A stretch of 64,000 nucleotides of DNA from CAYWVR01 sp964461715 (GTDB lineage Bacteria > Planctomycetota > Phycisphaerae > FEN-1346), in the NCBI GenBank assembly GCA_964461715.1, contig CAYWVR010000014.1, positions 18,790 through 82,789 of the forward strand. Reading direction: 5' to 3'. Below the pieces are notes generated by a model. The model worked only from the letters and a program-made list of their open reading frames with translations, made no database searches and was not told the DNA's origin. The position numbers and the translations under genes are program-made. Each line of letters begins with the position of its first letter. Position 1 is the stretch's first letter. Positions 50,835-59,858 of the stretch are shown one piece after another.

Positions 50835-51071
50835 ATGAATGGTTGCGGTACGCGCTGCCGGGCGGAGACCTTTCGGCGCGGCCTTCAGCGAAGGGCCGCG
50901 GCGGAGGGCCTCGTCCGGCTACACCGCGACGAGCAGGGAGGCATGCTGGACTACGTCATGGTCCTGGCGGTCCTCATCCCGCTCATCTTCTTCGTCTTTC
51001 GGAAGATGTTCGAGGTATTGAGCGATTACTTCGGAATGATCGCGTTCTACGTCTCGTGGCCGTTTCTGTAA
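50835..51071 (+). CDS. Flp-like small pilin or pseudopilin, variant 1
   Basis: 78 residues. A long basic leader (about 1-35) with two Cys, then DEQGGMLDYVMVLAVLIPLI, one hydrophobic segment and a short tail ending in WPFL. The processing motif is like Flp prepilins (Gly then a short acidic/aromatic stretch), with Asp-Tyr in place of the usual Glu-Tyr. It would be inserted in the inner membrane and cut by the TadV-type peptidase encoded downstream. Confidence 0.75.
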   Translation: MNGCGTRCRAETFRRGLQRRAAAEGLVRLHRDEQGGMLDYVMVLAVLIPLIFFVFRKMFEVLSDYFGMIAFYVSWPFL

Positions 51072-51115
51072 CGAGGGGGACGAGCCGAACGCGGAGCTAC
51101 GAAAAGGAGATGCAC

Positions 51116-51358
51116 ATGATGCTGAGACTGGCGAAACGGACGCAGCTTCGGGGCCTCTGGGGCCACCTGAAGCGGCTGCACGGCGACGAGCGCGGGGCCG
51201 AGGGACTCGAGAAGCTCCTCATCTTCGCCGCCATCATCCTGCCCCTCCTGGGCCTGCTCATCTTCTTCCGCAAGGAAGTCAAGGAGTGGGTCAACGACAT
51301 TTGGGAGAAGGCGAAGGGCGAGGCCGACGAGGACGAAAGCGACTACTTCGGAAACTGA
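51116..51358 (+). CDS. Flp-type pilin, variant 2
   Basis: 80 residues from the ATG at 51116, 6 nt after AAGGAG; ATGs at 51110 and 51119 are alternatives. Prepilin motif DERGAEGLEKLLIFAAIILP with Glu at +5, one hydrophobic segment, and a highly acidic tail (KGEADEDESDYFGN). This is the better match to a structural Flp pilin. Two different Flp-like genes lie in tandem, so one may be a minor subunit. Confidence 0.8.
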   Translation: MMLRLAKRTQLRGLWGHLKRLHGDERGAEGLEKLLIFAAIILPLLGLLIFFRKEVKEWVNDIWEKAKGEADEDESDYFGN

Positions 51359-51464
51359 TCGGCGCGGGTGAGCCGGGTGTGCGGCGAGGCCGGCGGCCCG
51401 GCCCCGGCGGCAGCGCGCCCGGTGCCTGGGAACCGTCCATCCGGATAGACGCCAAGGACCGACC

Positions 51465-52034
51465 TTGATCGGACCCTGGGTGAGCGAGCTCGTGCTGGCC
51501 GGGGTGCTCGTCGCGGCCGCCTTCCAGGACGTCCGGGCCGGTAAGGTCTACAACTGGCTGACCTACCCGGCCATCGTCGTGGGCCTTGGGCTCGGGGCCC
51601 TGGTCGGCGGCGCCGAGGGCGACGCCTGGGGCGGGCTGACGAATCACCTGGCCGGGTTCGGCTTCGGATTCGGCGTCCTGTTCGTGGCGTTCGTCCTCGG
51701 GGGAATGGGGGGTGGCGACGTGAAGTTGATGGCGGCCGTCGGGGCCTTCCTCGGCTGGCCGGGCGCCCTCGACGCCCTGTTCTATTCCTTCCTCGTCGGG
51801 GCCGCCATCGGCCTGGTGGCCGTCGTCTGGAAAGGGCGGGTCCGCGACATGCTCCGGCGGCTGGCTGTGGCCGTGCGGCTGTTACCCGTGCCGGGCGTCA
51901 AGATGGACGAGGCCGTGCCGAGCGAGTCGCTCCGCGTGCCGTTCGGCTTGGCGGTCTGTATCGGAACGCTCTGGCACGTCGCGGAGCACGAGTTGGGCAC
52001 GACGCTTTGGAGTCTGCTAACGCAGTGGCTGTAA
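51465..52034 (+). CDS. Prepilin peptidase (TadV/CpaA type)
   Basis: 189 residues from a TTG at 51465 (AAGGA upstream). Aspartyl prepilin peptidase with about five membrane segments; catalytic Asp22 in AAAFQDVRAGKVYNWLT and Asp85 in GGMGGGDVKLMAAVGAF (the GxGDxK motif). It lacks the N-methylation domain of PilD, as expected for TadV/CpaA. It would cut the Flp-type and TadE/G-type prepilins of this operon. Confidence 0.92.
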   Translation: MIGPWVSELVLAGVLVAAAFQDVRAGKVYNWLTYPAIVVGLGLGALVGGAEGDAWGGLTNHLAGFGFGFGVLFVAFVLGGMGGGDVKLMAAVGAFLGWPGALDALFYSFLVGAAIGLVAVVWKGRVRDMLRRLAVAVRLLPVPGVKMDEAVPSESLRVPFGLAVCIGTLWHVAEHELGTTLWSLLTQWL

Positions 52035-52052
52035 GCCGTTTGCAGCTCAGCC
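52032..52052 (+). repeat. Stop-codon-associated 20-bp palindrome, copy 4
   Basis: TAAGCCGTTTGCAGCTCAGC, where TAA is the stop codon of the prepilin peptidase gene. More diverged than the other copies. Confidence 0.5.
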
Positions 52053-52060
52053 CTGACCGA

Positions 52061-53089
52061 ATGAAACACACACGACCAACCCGCTGCCGTCTCGCATGGC
52101 TGGCCGCTGTCAGTGTCGCGTCCCTGGCGGGGATCGCGGCCCTGGCCGTGCTGGCGGCCGAGGCGCTGCCGGAGTGGGCTCGCGCGGCGGTCGTGAGCGG
52201 GCTGGGTATCAAATGTGCCCTGGCGGTGCTCGTGGGCCTGGCGGCCTTCGGCGGGGTCGTGGCGGCCATGGTCCGCAGCGGCGGGGCGGGACGGTGGGCC
52301 CGCGTCGGGCGCTTCAACGCCGACCAGGACGGGACGGCGGCCCTGGAGATGGTCATCCTGTTCCCGATCGGGCTGATGGTGCTGTTGATCGTGACGCAAT
52401 CGGCGCTCCTTTTCAACGCGAACGTCGTCGTCCACTACTCGGCGTTCTCGGCGGCCCGGGTCGCGACGACCGTCGTGCCCCTGGAGATCGGCGAGGAGAC
52501 GCAGAACCTAGTCCACAACCCCGACTACGGCGGCAACCCGCCTTCGGTCAAGCTGGAGATGCTGCGGCGGGCGGCCGTGCTGGCCATCCTGCCGGTGGCG
52601 GCTTATATGGAGACGACGGGCACGGGCGACGGCAGCATCGTCGAGGACCACACCTCCGGCGCCTTCAACGCCTACGGCGAGGACGAGGAAGACTGGTTCC
52701 ATCGTATCCAGCCCCAGTACGCCTACGCCGACGAATTCACGACGCTAGACCTTGCACAACCCGCCCACTGGCGCGACGGCGATCCGCACGCCGATTGCCC
52801 ATACCATCACCGGCGGCGGGGCGAATGGAACCCGCTCGTGCCGGGCCAGTACGACTGGGTCCGTTTCTGCCCGTACTGGGAGGAGCGGATGGATTACTGG
52901 TGGTGGGAGGACCTGATCGTCCGCGTCAAGCACAAGTTCGCTCTCCAGGTCCCCTACGCCGGGGCCCTCATGAAGGACGCCGACGGCGAGATGGAGGTCG
53001 CCGGCGAGAAGGTCTACTTCACCGAGATCAAGGCCATCGGCAAGCTCTCGAACGAGGGCGGCCGCGAGCTGAGGCCGGAGGACACGTAG
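52061..53089 (+). CDS. TadE-like pseudopilin with extra N-terminal membrane region
   Basis: 342 residues from the ATG at 52061. Two hydrophobic segments at about 10-35 and 48-72 come before the TadE-like motif ADQDGTAALEMVILFPIGLM, at about 85-105, whose Glu fits the prepilin pattern. The following helix ends in HYSAFSAARVATT. The C-terminal 200 residues are rich in Trp, Tyr, Asp and His (WEERMDYWWWEDL) and should lie outside the inner membrane. A TadE preceded by two extra helices is unusual. Confidence 0.75.
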   Translation: MKHTRPTRCRLAWLAAVSVASLAGIAALAVLAAEALPEWARAAVVSGLGIKCALAVLVGLAAFGGVVAAMVRSGGAGRWARVGRFNADQDGTAALEMVILFPIGLMVLLIVTQSALLFNANVVVHYSAFSAARVATTVVPLEIGEETQNLVHNPDYGGNPPSVKLEMLRRAAVLAILPVAAYMETTGTGDGSIVEDHTSGAFNAYGEDEEDWFHRIQPQYAYADEFTTLDLAQPAHWRDGDPHADCPYHHRRRGEWNPLVPGQYDWVRFCPYWEERMDYWWWEDLIVRVKHKFALQVPYAGALMKDADGEMEVAGEKVYFTEIKAIGKLSNEGGRELRPEDT

Positions 53090-53143
53090 CCGCCCCGGGA
53101 TGACCACGAGACCCAGCGCGTCCAAGCGGAGAGACGACCCGAC

Positions 53144-55834
53144 ATGACCCAGCAGCCGTTCGCGGGGGCCATCGCCCCCGGATCGAAACTCGGGAAGTAC
53201 GACGTCCAGGAACAGGTCGCCGTGGGCGGCATGGCCGCTATCTACAAGGCCTACGACGCCTCCCTGGACCGCGCCGTCGCCATCAAGCAGATCGCGCCGC
53301 ACTTGGCGCAGGACGAGCGGTTCGTCGAGCGGTTCCGGGCCGAGGCCCAGACCCTCGCCCGCATCTCCTCCACCAATGCCAACATCGTCAACGTCCACGA
53401 GATGATCGAGCAGGACGGGAACCTCTTCCTCGTCATGGAGTTCGTCGAGGGCACCACCCTGCGGGCCATGATGGACCGAAGCGCGGTGCCCCTGCAGACG
53501 GGCCTCGGCATTCTTCTCTCGACGGCCCTCGGCCTGAAGGCCATGCACTCCCAGGGCATTGTCCACCGGGACCTGAAACCCTCGAACATCATGATGGCCC
53601 GCGACGGGGCCCTGAAGATCACCGATTTCGGCCTGATCGGCCACTCGGGCGGCCGGACCAGCCTGCCCATGGGCACCACCAAGTACATGGCCCCCGAGAT
53701 GTTCACGGGCGCCCCGGTCGACCCGCGGGCCGACATCTACAGCCTCGGCTTTATCGCCTACGAGATGTTCGCCGGGCCGGAGAAGTTCGCGGAGGTCTTC
53801 CGCGATGTCTTGCGCGACGAGAAGGCCCAGCAGGTTCGGTGGATGCACTGGCACTCGAACCCGGTGGCCACGGCCCCGAGCCTGAAGGAGGTCCAGCCGG
53901 GCATCCCGCCGCTGATCATCAAGATCGTGGACCGGATGATGGAAAAGGACGCGTCGCGGCGGTTCGCGTCGGCAGACCAGATCATCCGGTGGCTGCGGCG
54001 GATCTTCGTGATGCACGTCAAGGGCCAGAGCCTGTCGCTGTCGGACTCGAAGAGCCTGGAGCGGGAGATCGAGGCGGACGCGGCCTCAACGCCGAATGTG
54101 CCGGCGGTGCCGACGCCCACGCCGACGCCCGTCGCCGGCGCCGCCCCGGGCGCCGCCGCGCCGGCCGCGGCCTCGCGCATGCCCGCCGCCCCCGCCCAGC
54201 CCGCCGCCGGACCCGCCGTGCCCGTCGAATCGGGCGAGAAGACGGCCCCGCTACCCGTCTCGAAGTGGACCTGGCAACGGGCCGCCAAGTGGGCGGCGAT
54301 CATCGCCGGGCCGCTCCTGGCGATCGCCGTCAGCCTCCTCATCTGGGACGGCTACCGTGAGGCGGGCATCCGCCGGCGCGCCCGCGAGCAGGCCGAGATT
54401 GCCGAAAAGCTCTACCAGGAGCATAAGTGGGCCGAGACCATCGCGGCCTACACCAAGGTCGGCAAGGAGTATAGCAGCATCTTCCCGGACGTCGGCCGCG
54501 AGGCCGAGAAGCGGACCAAGATGGCCGAGGCCGAGATGGCCCTCGACGAGCGCAAGTACGCCGAGGCCGATGCCGCCATCGAGCGGGCCTCCATGGCCGG
54601 AGCCGACCCGATGTGGACGAACAACATCCGGCGGCGCGCGACCGAGACCCGTCAGATCGAGCAGCGCCTTAGCCAGGCCAAGCAGGCCGAGGACACGGGC
54701 GACTTCAACCGGGCCATCAACATCCTCTCGGACCTCGCGCGCGACTTCGGCCGCCAGCTCCAGGACCAGTACGGCGTCGACGTCGGGGCCCGCATCGCCG
54801 AGCTCCAGGACCGCATCTCGATGGCCAAGTACCGCGAGTACATGACGCGGGCCAAGGCCGCCTTCGACTCGAACCTCTTCGACCAGGGCATGCAGTACCT
54901 CCAGGCGGCCCGGAAGATCCGGGAGACGCCCGAGGTCATGGACATGATCGAGGAGGTCAAGCAGACCCGCCAGCTGCGGGAGCTTTACGCCGCCGCCGAG
55001 GCCGCCGCCGCCGAGGGCCGGTGGGCCGCCGCCGTCGAGGGCTACGACAAGGTCCTGGCGATCCGGGCCTCCGACACGGTCAAGGCCAAGCGCGACCGGG
55101 CCCGGGCGGAGCTGCTCGCCGACCAGGCCCGGACGTTCCAGCAGGCGGGCCTGACGGAGCAGGCCGTCGAGAAGTGGACCGAGGTCCTGGCTATCCAACC
55201 CCAGCACGCCGAGGCCCTCCAGGCCGTCCAGGCCTTCAACCGCGAAGGGCAGCTCACGGCCCAGATCAAGGTCGCCGACGACGCCATGCGCGAGGGAAAG
55301 TGGGAGGAGGCCATCCGCGGCTACGAGGCGGCGATGCGCCTTATGGACGCCTCCCATCCCGAGTACGCCCGCCTCGGCGAGCAGATCGTCGAGGCCAAGT
55401 ACCAGATGTACGAGGAGAAGGCCGAGCAGCTTATGGCCCGGAAGGACTGGGACGCGGCCGTCCTGGCCATCGACCAGGCCCGCGAGGTCCGCGATACGGC
55501 CAAGCTCGCGACCCTCGAAGACCGCGTTGCCCGCCTCAAGAACTTCTACCTGCACTTCGACATCGCGCGGCAGTTGGTGAGCCGGCAGTCCTACATCGAG
55601 GCCCGCAAGGAGGCCCAGCTCGCCGAGCAGGTCCTTCCGTCCCAGGAGGTCCGCGACCTCATCGTCGACATCGACTACCGCCGCTACATGGCCCAGGGCA
55701 AGTACTACCTGGGCCAGGACGAGGTCGAGAAGGCCCGGGCCATGTTCCTCCTCGCCAAGGACAAGAAGCAGACGCCGGAGGTCGCCGCCATGATCGACGA
55801 GTGCGACCGCCTCCTGACCGACACCAGCTCGTGA
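53144..55834 (+). CDS. Receptor-like Ser/Thr protein kinase with helical repeat tail
   Basis: 896 residues. Hanks-type kinase domain about 18-288: glycine loop AVGGMAAIYKAYD, Lys48 in AVAIKQI, HRDLKPSN (Asp143), DFG at 161-163, GTTKYMAPEMF and ADIYSLGFIAYE, all catalytic residues present. A Pro/Ala-rich linker (about 315-365) and one membrane segment (about 383-402) follow, then about 490 residues of TPR-like helical repeats (YDKVLAIRASD, WTEVLAIQPQHAEAL) outside the cytoplasm. It sits inside the Tad operon, upstream of a CpaF with an FHA domain, so a pilus component is a likely substrate. Confidence 0.95.
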   Translation: MTQQPFAGAIAPGSKLGKYDVQEQVAVGGMAAIYKAYDASLDRAVAIKQIAPHLAQDERFVERFRAEAQTLARISSTNANIVNVHEMIEQDGNLFLVMEFVEGTTLRAMMDRSAVPLQTGLGILLSTALGLKAMHSQGIVHRDLKPSNIMMARDGALKITDFGLIGHSGGRTSLPMGTTKYMAPEMFTGAPVDPRADIYSLGFIAYEMFAGPEKFAEVFRDVLRDEKAQQVRWMHWHSNPVATAPSLKEVQPGIPPLIIKIVDRMMEKDASRRFASADQIIRWLRRIFVMHVKGQSLSLSDSKSLEREIEADAASTPNVPAVPTPTPTPVAGAAPGAAAPAAASRMPAAPAQPAAGPAVPVESGEKTAPLPVSKWTWQRAAKWAAIIAGPLLAIAVSLLIWDGYREAGIRRRAREQAEIAEKLYQEHKWAETIAAYTKVGKEYSSIFPDVGREAEKRTKMAEAEMALDERKYAEADAAIERASMAGADPMWTNNIRRRATETRQIEQRLSQAKQAEDTGDFNRAINILSDLARDFGRQLQDQYGVDVGARIAELQDRISMAKYREYMTRAKAAFDSNLFDQGMQYLQAARKIRETPEVMDMIEEVKQTRQLRELYAAAEAAAAEGRWAAAVEGYDKVLAIRASDTVKAKRDRARAELLADQARTFQQAGLTEQAVEKWTEVLAIQPQHAEALQAVQAFNREGQLTAQIKVADDAMREGKWEEAIRGYEAAMRLMDASHPEYARLGEQIVEAKYQMYEEKAEQLMARKDWDAAVLAIDQAREVRDTAKLATLEDRVARLKNFYLHFDIARQLVSRQSYIEARKEAQLAEQVLPSQEVRDLIVDIDYRRYMAQGKYYLGQDEVEKARAMFLLAKDKKQTPEVAAMIDECDRLLTDTSS

Positions 55835-55841
55835 GGTCCCC

Positions 55842-57635
55842 ATGAACGCACCGCCACGCGTCCGACGTCCCTGGGCGGCCCTGGTGCGACTCCACCGGGC
55901 CGAAGGGGGCCAGGCGATCTTCGCCATGATCGTCTTCTTTTTCCTCCTGGCCGGCTTGGCGTTCCTCATCCTGAACGCCGGCATGCAGCAGAATCACAAG
56001 GTCCGCGTCCAGTCGGCGGCCGATTCGGTGACGGCGGGGGGCGCGGCATGGTACGCCCGGGGCCTGAACGTCGTCTCCATGGCCAACGTCATGCAGACGC
56101 AGCTGATGTCGATGGTCCTCATGCTCGACACCCTCGAGACGGTCGTCCCGCCCGCGACCGAGTGCATCGATGACCTCGTGCAGAACCTCGGGTCCTCCGC
56201 CGCCGGCCGCGACATCTCCCTCGACGACCGCATCAAGGACTGGCTGGCCGTGGGCAACGCCCGCAGCGAGCAGGAGATCATCCACCAGTTCGAGGATGTC
56301 GTCGAGGGCATCCCCATGCCCGACTACTGCCGCTACGACGACGGCGTCCTGTGGGAGCTGAGCAAGCTGATGGAGGGGTTCAAGACGGTGATGGTCCGGG
56401 TCACGCCGCACGCAGCCCAGCGCGAGGCCATCGACATCGCCGACGAGAACCAGATGGACTTCGGCTTCGTCGTGCCCATCTGGCCGGAGCTGCCGGTGGG
56501 GCGGGGCCGGTTCGAGGACTTCCGCAACCCCATGCAGTGGGCCCGCATGCCCGACCCGCGCGACGATGAGATCATCGGCGGCTTCGCCCACGTCATGGGC
56601 TATCGCGGCTACCACGGCCGCATCCTCGGGCCCTTCGAGTTCTGGCGCGAGCCGTACCTGAAGACGCGGCCGATGGGGCTCTTTGACATCAGCCGGTTCT
56701 CGGTCCTCTTTCGGATCGTCTCGGACATGAAGCTGGAGATGCTCTTCGGCTCGACCGAGGACGAGGTTACTTTGCGCGATTGGGTCATGCCCTACGACGA
56801 GGCCAAGGATCTGACGGACGAGGAGGTCCTCCGTGCCTGGTGGGAGCGGCTCAGATTCGATTCTCGCTACGAGTTCGGCACGAGCGCCTTCTGGTCGAAC
56901 ATGGATTGGCGGCACGAGAAGAGGCCGTTCCCCTCCATGCGTCACTACGGCAGCATGGACCGCCCGAACCTCTCGGGGTACACGCGCGGCACGCAGGCGT
57001 GGGAGGGCACGGACTCGCGCCACGCCGTCTGGTACAAGAGCGAGGAGCGCTGGACCGCCCATTACCCGCAACTGGGCATCTACGCCCCCCATCCGCCCAC
57101 GTACCCGGACGGCACGCCCTGGCCCTACACCCAGGCCGAGAAGAAGAAGTACTATCACAACACGTTCTGGCGCTTCGACGGGGCCGAGCGGGAGGTCGAC
57201 GACCACCTCCACCGCGACTATCTGCCCCCCGCCGGCAGCCCGCCCGACATGGCCCCCATCCTCCTGAACCCCGGCACCGGATCCTGGACCACGGCCAACA
57301 TCAGCGCCCGCTTCACCTTCAACGGGTTCGCCTACCGCAGCGGGGCCGTCGAGGAATGGACCGAGCGGTTCTCCAACCCCAACCCCTCCGAGGAGATGAT
57401 CGGCTACGCCCAGGCCCGCGTCTACAACCGCTGGAGCCATGACCTCTTCACCCAGGACTGGAAGGTGAAGCTGGTGCGGCAGGACCGCTGGAAGGCGCTC
57501 ATCCCGCGACTGAACGACCCCGTCCCCGCCGAGGGGTCCGACGTCCGCGACGCCCTCAACACGGAGAACATCGAGCCCATCCGCAAGATGCTCGGCGCCT
57601 ACGACGACCCCTTCGTCGAGGAGGTGACCCACTGA
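55842..57635 (+). CDS. TadG-like pilus protein (Tad domain, large extracytoplasmic part)
   Basis: 597 residues. The N-terminal helix follows AEGGQAIFAMIVFFFLLAGL (about 20-45), the Tad/TadG-like motif, then NHKVRVQSAADSVTAGGAAW, typical of the family. The rest is a large acidic/aromatic domain with no recognised fold. Prepilin-like insertion is expected. It begins 7 nt after the kinase stop and its stop overlaps the next start. Confidence 0.82.
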   Translation: MNAPPRVRRPWAALVRLHRAEGGQAIFAMIVFFFLLAGLAFLILNAGMQQNHKVRVQSAADSVTAGGAAWYARGLNVVSMANVMQTQLMSMVLMLDTLETVVPPATECIDDLVQNLGSSAAGRDISLDDRIKDWLAVGNARSEQEIIHQFEDVVEGIPMPDYCRYDDGVLWELSKLMEGFKTVMVRVTPHAAQREAIDIADENQMDFGFVVPIWPELPVGRGRFEDFRNPMQWARMPDPRDDEIIGGFAHVMGYRGYHGRILGPFEFWREPYLKTRPMGLFDISRFSVLFRIVSDMKLEMLFGSTEDEVTLRDWVMPYDEAKDLTDEEVLRAWWERLRFDSRYEFGTSAFWSNMDWRHEKRPFPSMRHYGSMDRPNLSGYTRGTQAWEGTDSRHAVWYKSEERWTAHYPQLGIYAPHPPTYPDGTPWPYTQAEKKKYYHNTFWRFDGAEREVDDHLHRDYLPPAGSPPDMAPILLNPGTGSWTTANISARFTFNGFAYRSGAVEEWTERFSNPNPSEEMIGYAQARVYNRWSHDLFTQDWKVKLVRQDRWKALIPRLNDPVPAEGSDVRDALNTENIEPIRKMLGAYDDPFVEEVTH

Positions 57636-58291
57636 TGGCACGCTCGACGCCCCATCGCGGCCGGCGCGGCAACGCGCTGCTGGAGTTCGTCCTCACGCTG
57701 CCCATCATCTTCTTCATCACCGGCCTCATCATGTACACCTCCTTCGCCATGCTGACGAAGCAGAAGGCACTGGTGAGCGCGCGGCACGGGCTGTGGCGAA
57801 GCGCCCGGGGGAGCTGGTCGCCGATGAAGCTCGAGGGCTGGGAACCGGCCATGGACGACCCCGACGCCGACGAAGGAAGCCGCCCGAGAGGCCAGGGCGA
57901 GGAACTGGAGCGCCTGCGCCCCGAGGTCGAGCCCGAGACCATCCAGCAGATCGCCAACACCAAGGCCATCGACTTCTGGAACCGCCTCTGGGGCAACCTC
58001 CCCGGACGCCACCGCAAGGACGCCCACAAGAGCTTCCAGGCGAGTGGCAGCATGTGGAACTGGCTGGAACGCACGGCCCACGGCCGCCACTACCGCGACT
58101 CCTCCGCCTGGCAGTGGCGCCACCTCGACGCCTGGGAGATCGCCCGAAGCGGGCCCATCGAGACCGTCTTCGACAGCTTTCGCGACAACCTTCAGGGCGA
58201 CGTCGAGGAGCACTTCCAGCCCATCCGCGACGACATCCTCAACCGGTGGTTCCACGCCCGTAACGAAGAGCTCCTCGAAGAGGACGATTAG
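57635..58291 (+). CDS. TadE-like pseudopilin
   Basis: 218 residues. RRGNALLEFVLTLPIIFFIT near the N-terminus is a clear TadE motif with Glu at the +5-like place, followed by one membrane helix and a soluble domain rich in Trp, Arg and Glu. TGATG overlap with the TadG-like gene. Minor pilin of the Tad system. Confidence 0.85.
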   Translation: MARSTPHRGRRGNALLEFVLTLPIIFFITGLIMYTSFAMLTKQKALVSARHGLWRSARGSWSPMKLEGWEPAMDDPDADEGSRPRGQGEELERLRPEVEPETIQQIANTKAIDFWNRLWGNLPGRHRKDAHKSFQASGSMWNWLERTAHGRHYRDSSAWQWRHLDAWEIARSGPIETVFDSFRDNLQGDVEEHFQPIRDDILNRWFHARNEELLEEDD

Positions 58292-58292
58292 C

Positions 58293-59039
58293 TTGCCCTC
58301 CGACCCCGGAAAAGTCGAGGGCCCGACGCCCGAGACCGGCCCGGGCCGCGAGGGCCGTCTGACGGTCGCGGGTGTGGCGGGGCGGCTGGGCGCCGTGGTG
58401 GTCATCATCCTGGCGGCCCTGCTGATGGCCCACGTGCTGGCCCGCCCCTCGGGATGCATGGAGGAGACACCCGGCACGGGCGGGACCGCCGCGCCCGACG
58501 CGTGGCCCCCGCCGGCACCCCATGAGCCGGACGGCGAGGGCGCCTCGCCGCCCCCCTCGGAGCGCGACGTCCAGGCCGATCTTCGCCGTACCCTCGCGGG
58601 CGTCCTGATGGCCGCGGCGGGCGAGGAGGGGAAGGGCGAGTACGCCCTGCCGGAGAACGCGACGCCCGAGGCGCGGCGGCGGCTGTTGGCCCAGTTCTTC
58701 GGCGTCCCGCTCGAGCATCCTCGGGCGGGCATCCCGCCGGACCTGGTTCCGCCCGACGCCCAGATTCTCATGGCCGCGGAGCATCCGTCGACGGCCGGGG
58801 CGCGGATGGTGCTGGCGCGCGTGAAAAAAGGGGTAGACGAAACCCTCGCGGACTTCTACAACCACTATGCGAGGGGGGAGGGTTGGTCGGTGCGCGGCCC
58901 GGAGGCCGCCCCCCGCGACGAGGACCGCGGGTGGCTCCTGACCTTCGAGCGCAGACGCCAGTGGCGGGCCGTCTTCGTCATGCCCCGCACCACCGCCCCC
59001 GAGGAGACGCTCGTGGCCGTCTACGACGGCGAGCGATGA
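58293..59039 (+). CDS. Single-pass membrane protein of unknown function in the Tad operon
   Basis: 248 residues from a TTG at 58293 (GAGGA about 9 nt upstream). A Pro-rich start, one membrane segment (about 28-50, VVVIILAALLMAHVLA), a Pro/Gly linker, then a soluble domain with DADV-like charged stretches (YNHYARGEGWSVRGPEA, FERRRQWRAVFVM) that could be a small alpha/beta fold. No known Tad protein matches. The stop overlaps a possible ATG of cpaB. Confidence 0.7.
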   Translation: MPSDPGKVEGPTPETGPGREGRLTVAGVAGRLGAVVVIILAALLMAHVLARPSGCMEETPGTGGTAAPDAWPPPAPHEPDGEGASPPPSERDVQADLRRTLAGVLMAAAGEEGKGEYALPENATPEARRRLLAQFFGVPLEHPRAGIPPDLVPPDAQILMAAEHPSTAGARMVLARVKKGVDETLADFYNHYARGEGWSVRGPEAAPRDEDRGWLLTFERRRQWRAVFVMPRTTAPEETLVAVYDGER

Positions 59040-59062
59040 CCGAGACCCTGACAGGAGCATCC

Positions 59063-59839
59063 ATGGCCCAAGCACGACCAACCGGATGGCTGCCCAGCGG
59101 AGGGGTGCTGGCGATCGCCTTTGCCGCGGCGGTCGTGGCCGCCATCCTCGTCAACGTCTACGTCGGCCGCATCGAGGACCGGTACACGAACCGCGCGATG
59201 GGCGTCCTCCAGCTCAAGCGCGACATCCCGGCCGGCGAGAAGATCCGGCCGCGGGATATCGAGGTCGCCTTCGTCTCCGAGTATTTCAGGCCGGCCTTCG
59301 CCCGGGCCTTCAAGGGCGAGGAGAAGGAGGCGGTCGAGGGCCGGGTGGTCCCGCGGCGGATGTACGCGGGCGAGATTCTCTTCGCGCCCCATTTCCTCGA
59401 GACCGAGGACGTCTACGCCCCGGTCAACGTGCCCCAGGGGTACCAGCTCGTCACGGTCCCCATCGCCGGCGACGCCTCCGCCGGCCGCGAGCTGGGCATC
59501 GGCTCGTACGTCAGCGTCTGGGGCGACTTCAACACCGGCACGAAGAAGAGCCCCAGCATCCGCCCCTTCGAGATCATCCGCAACGTCAAGATTTCAACCC
59601 TGGACGGGCGACCCCGAATCCCGGAGAAGCTGCGGGGCGGAAACTATGACACGATTGGCATCCAGGTCCGCGACGGGCAGGTCCGCCCCCTCATGCAAGT
59701 CCTGGCCGGGGCCGAGAGCCGCCGCTTCCGCGTCAACCTGATGAGCCAGCCCTCGGTTACCGAGGAGGCCCAGCTCAACGAGGAGGTGCTCCGCATCGTC
59801 GAGGGGGCCCCGACCGTCGAGTCGGAGCTGCCCTTCTGA
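59063..59839 (+). CDS. cpaB: Flp pilus assembly protein CpaB/RcpC
   Basis: 258 residues from the ATG at 59063 (AGGAG 6 nt before); an ATG at 59036 overlapping the upstream stop is possible. One N-terminal membrane helix (about 13-35), SAF domain at about 45-120 (LQLKRDIPAGEKIRPRDIEV, VVPRRMYAGEIL), then the RcpC/CpaB beta region (QLVTVPIAGDASAGRELGIG). Periplasmic component that links inner-membrane machinery and secretin. The secretin gene itself is not in the window. Confidence 0.9.
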   Translation: MAQARPTGWLPSGGVLAIAFAAAVVAAILVNVYVGRIEDRYTNRAMGVLQLKRDIPAGEKIRPRDIEVAFVSEYFRPAFARAFKGEEKEAVEGRVVPRRMYAGEILFAPHFLETEDVYAPVNVPQGYQLVTVPIAGDASAGRELGIGSYVSVWGDFNTGTKKSPSIRPFEIIRNVKISTLDGRPRIPEKLRGGNYDTIGIQVRDGQVRPLMQVLAGAESRRFRVNLMSQPSVTEEAQLNEEVLRIVEGAPTVESELPF

Positions 59840-59858
59840 CCGAGGCTTGAGAGACGCC

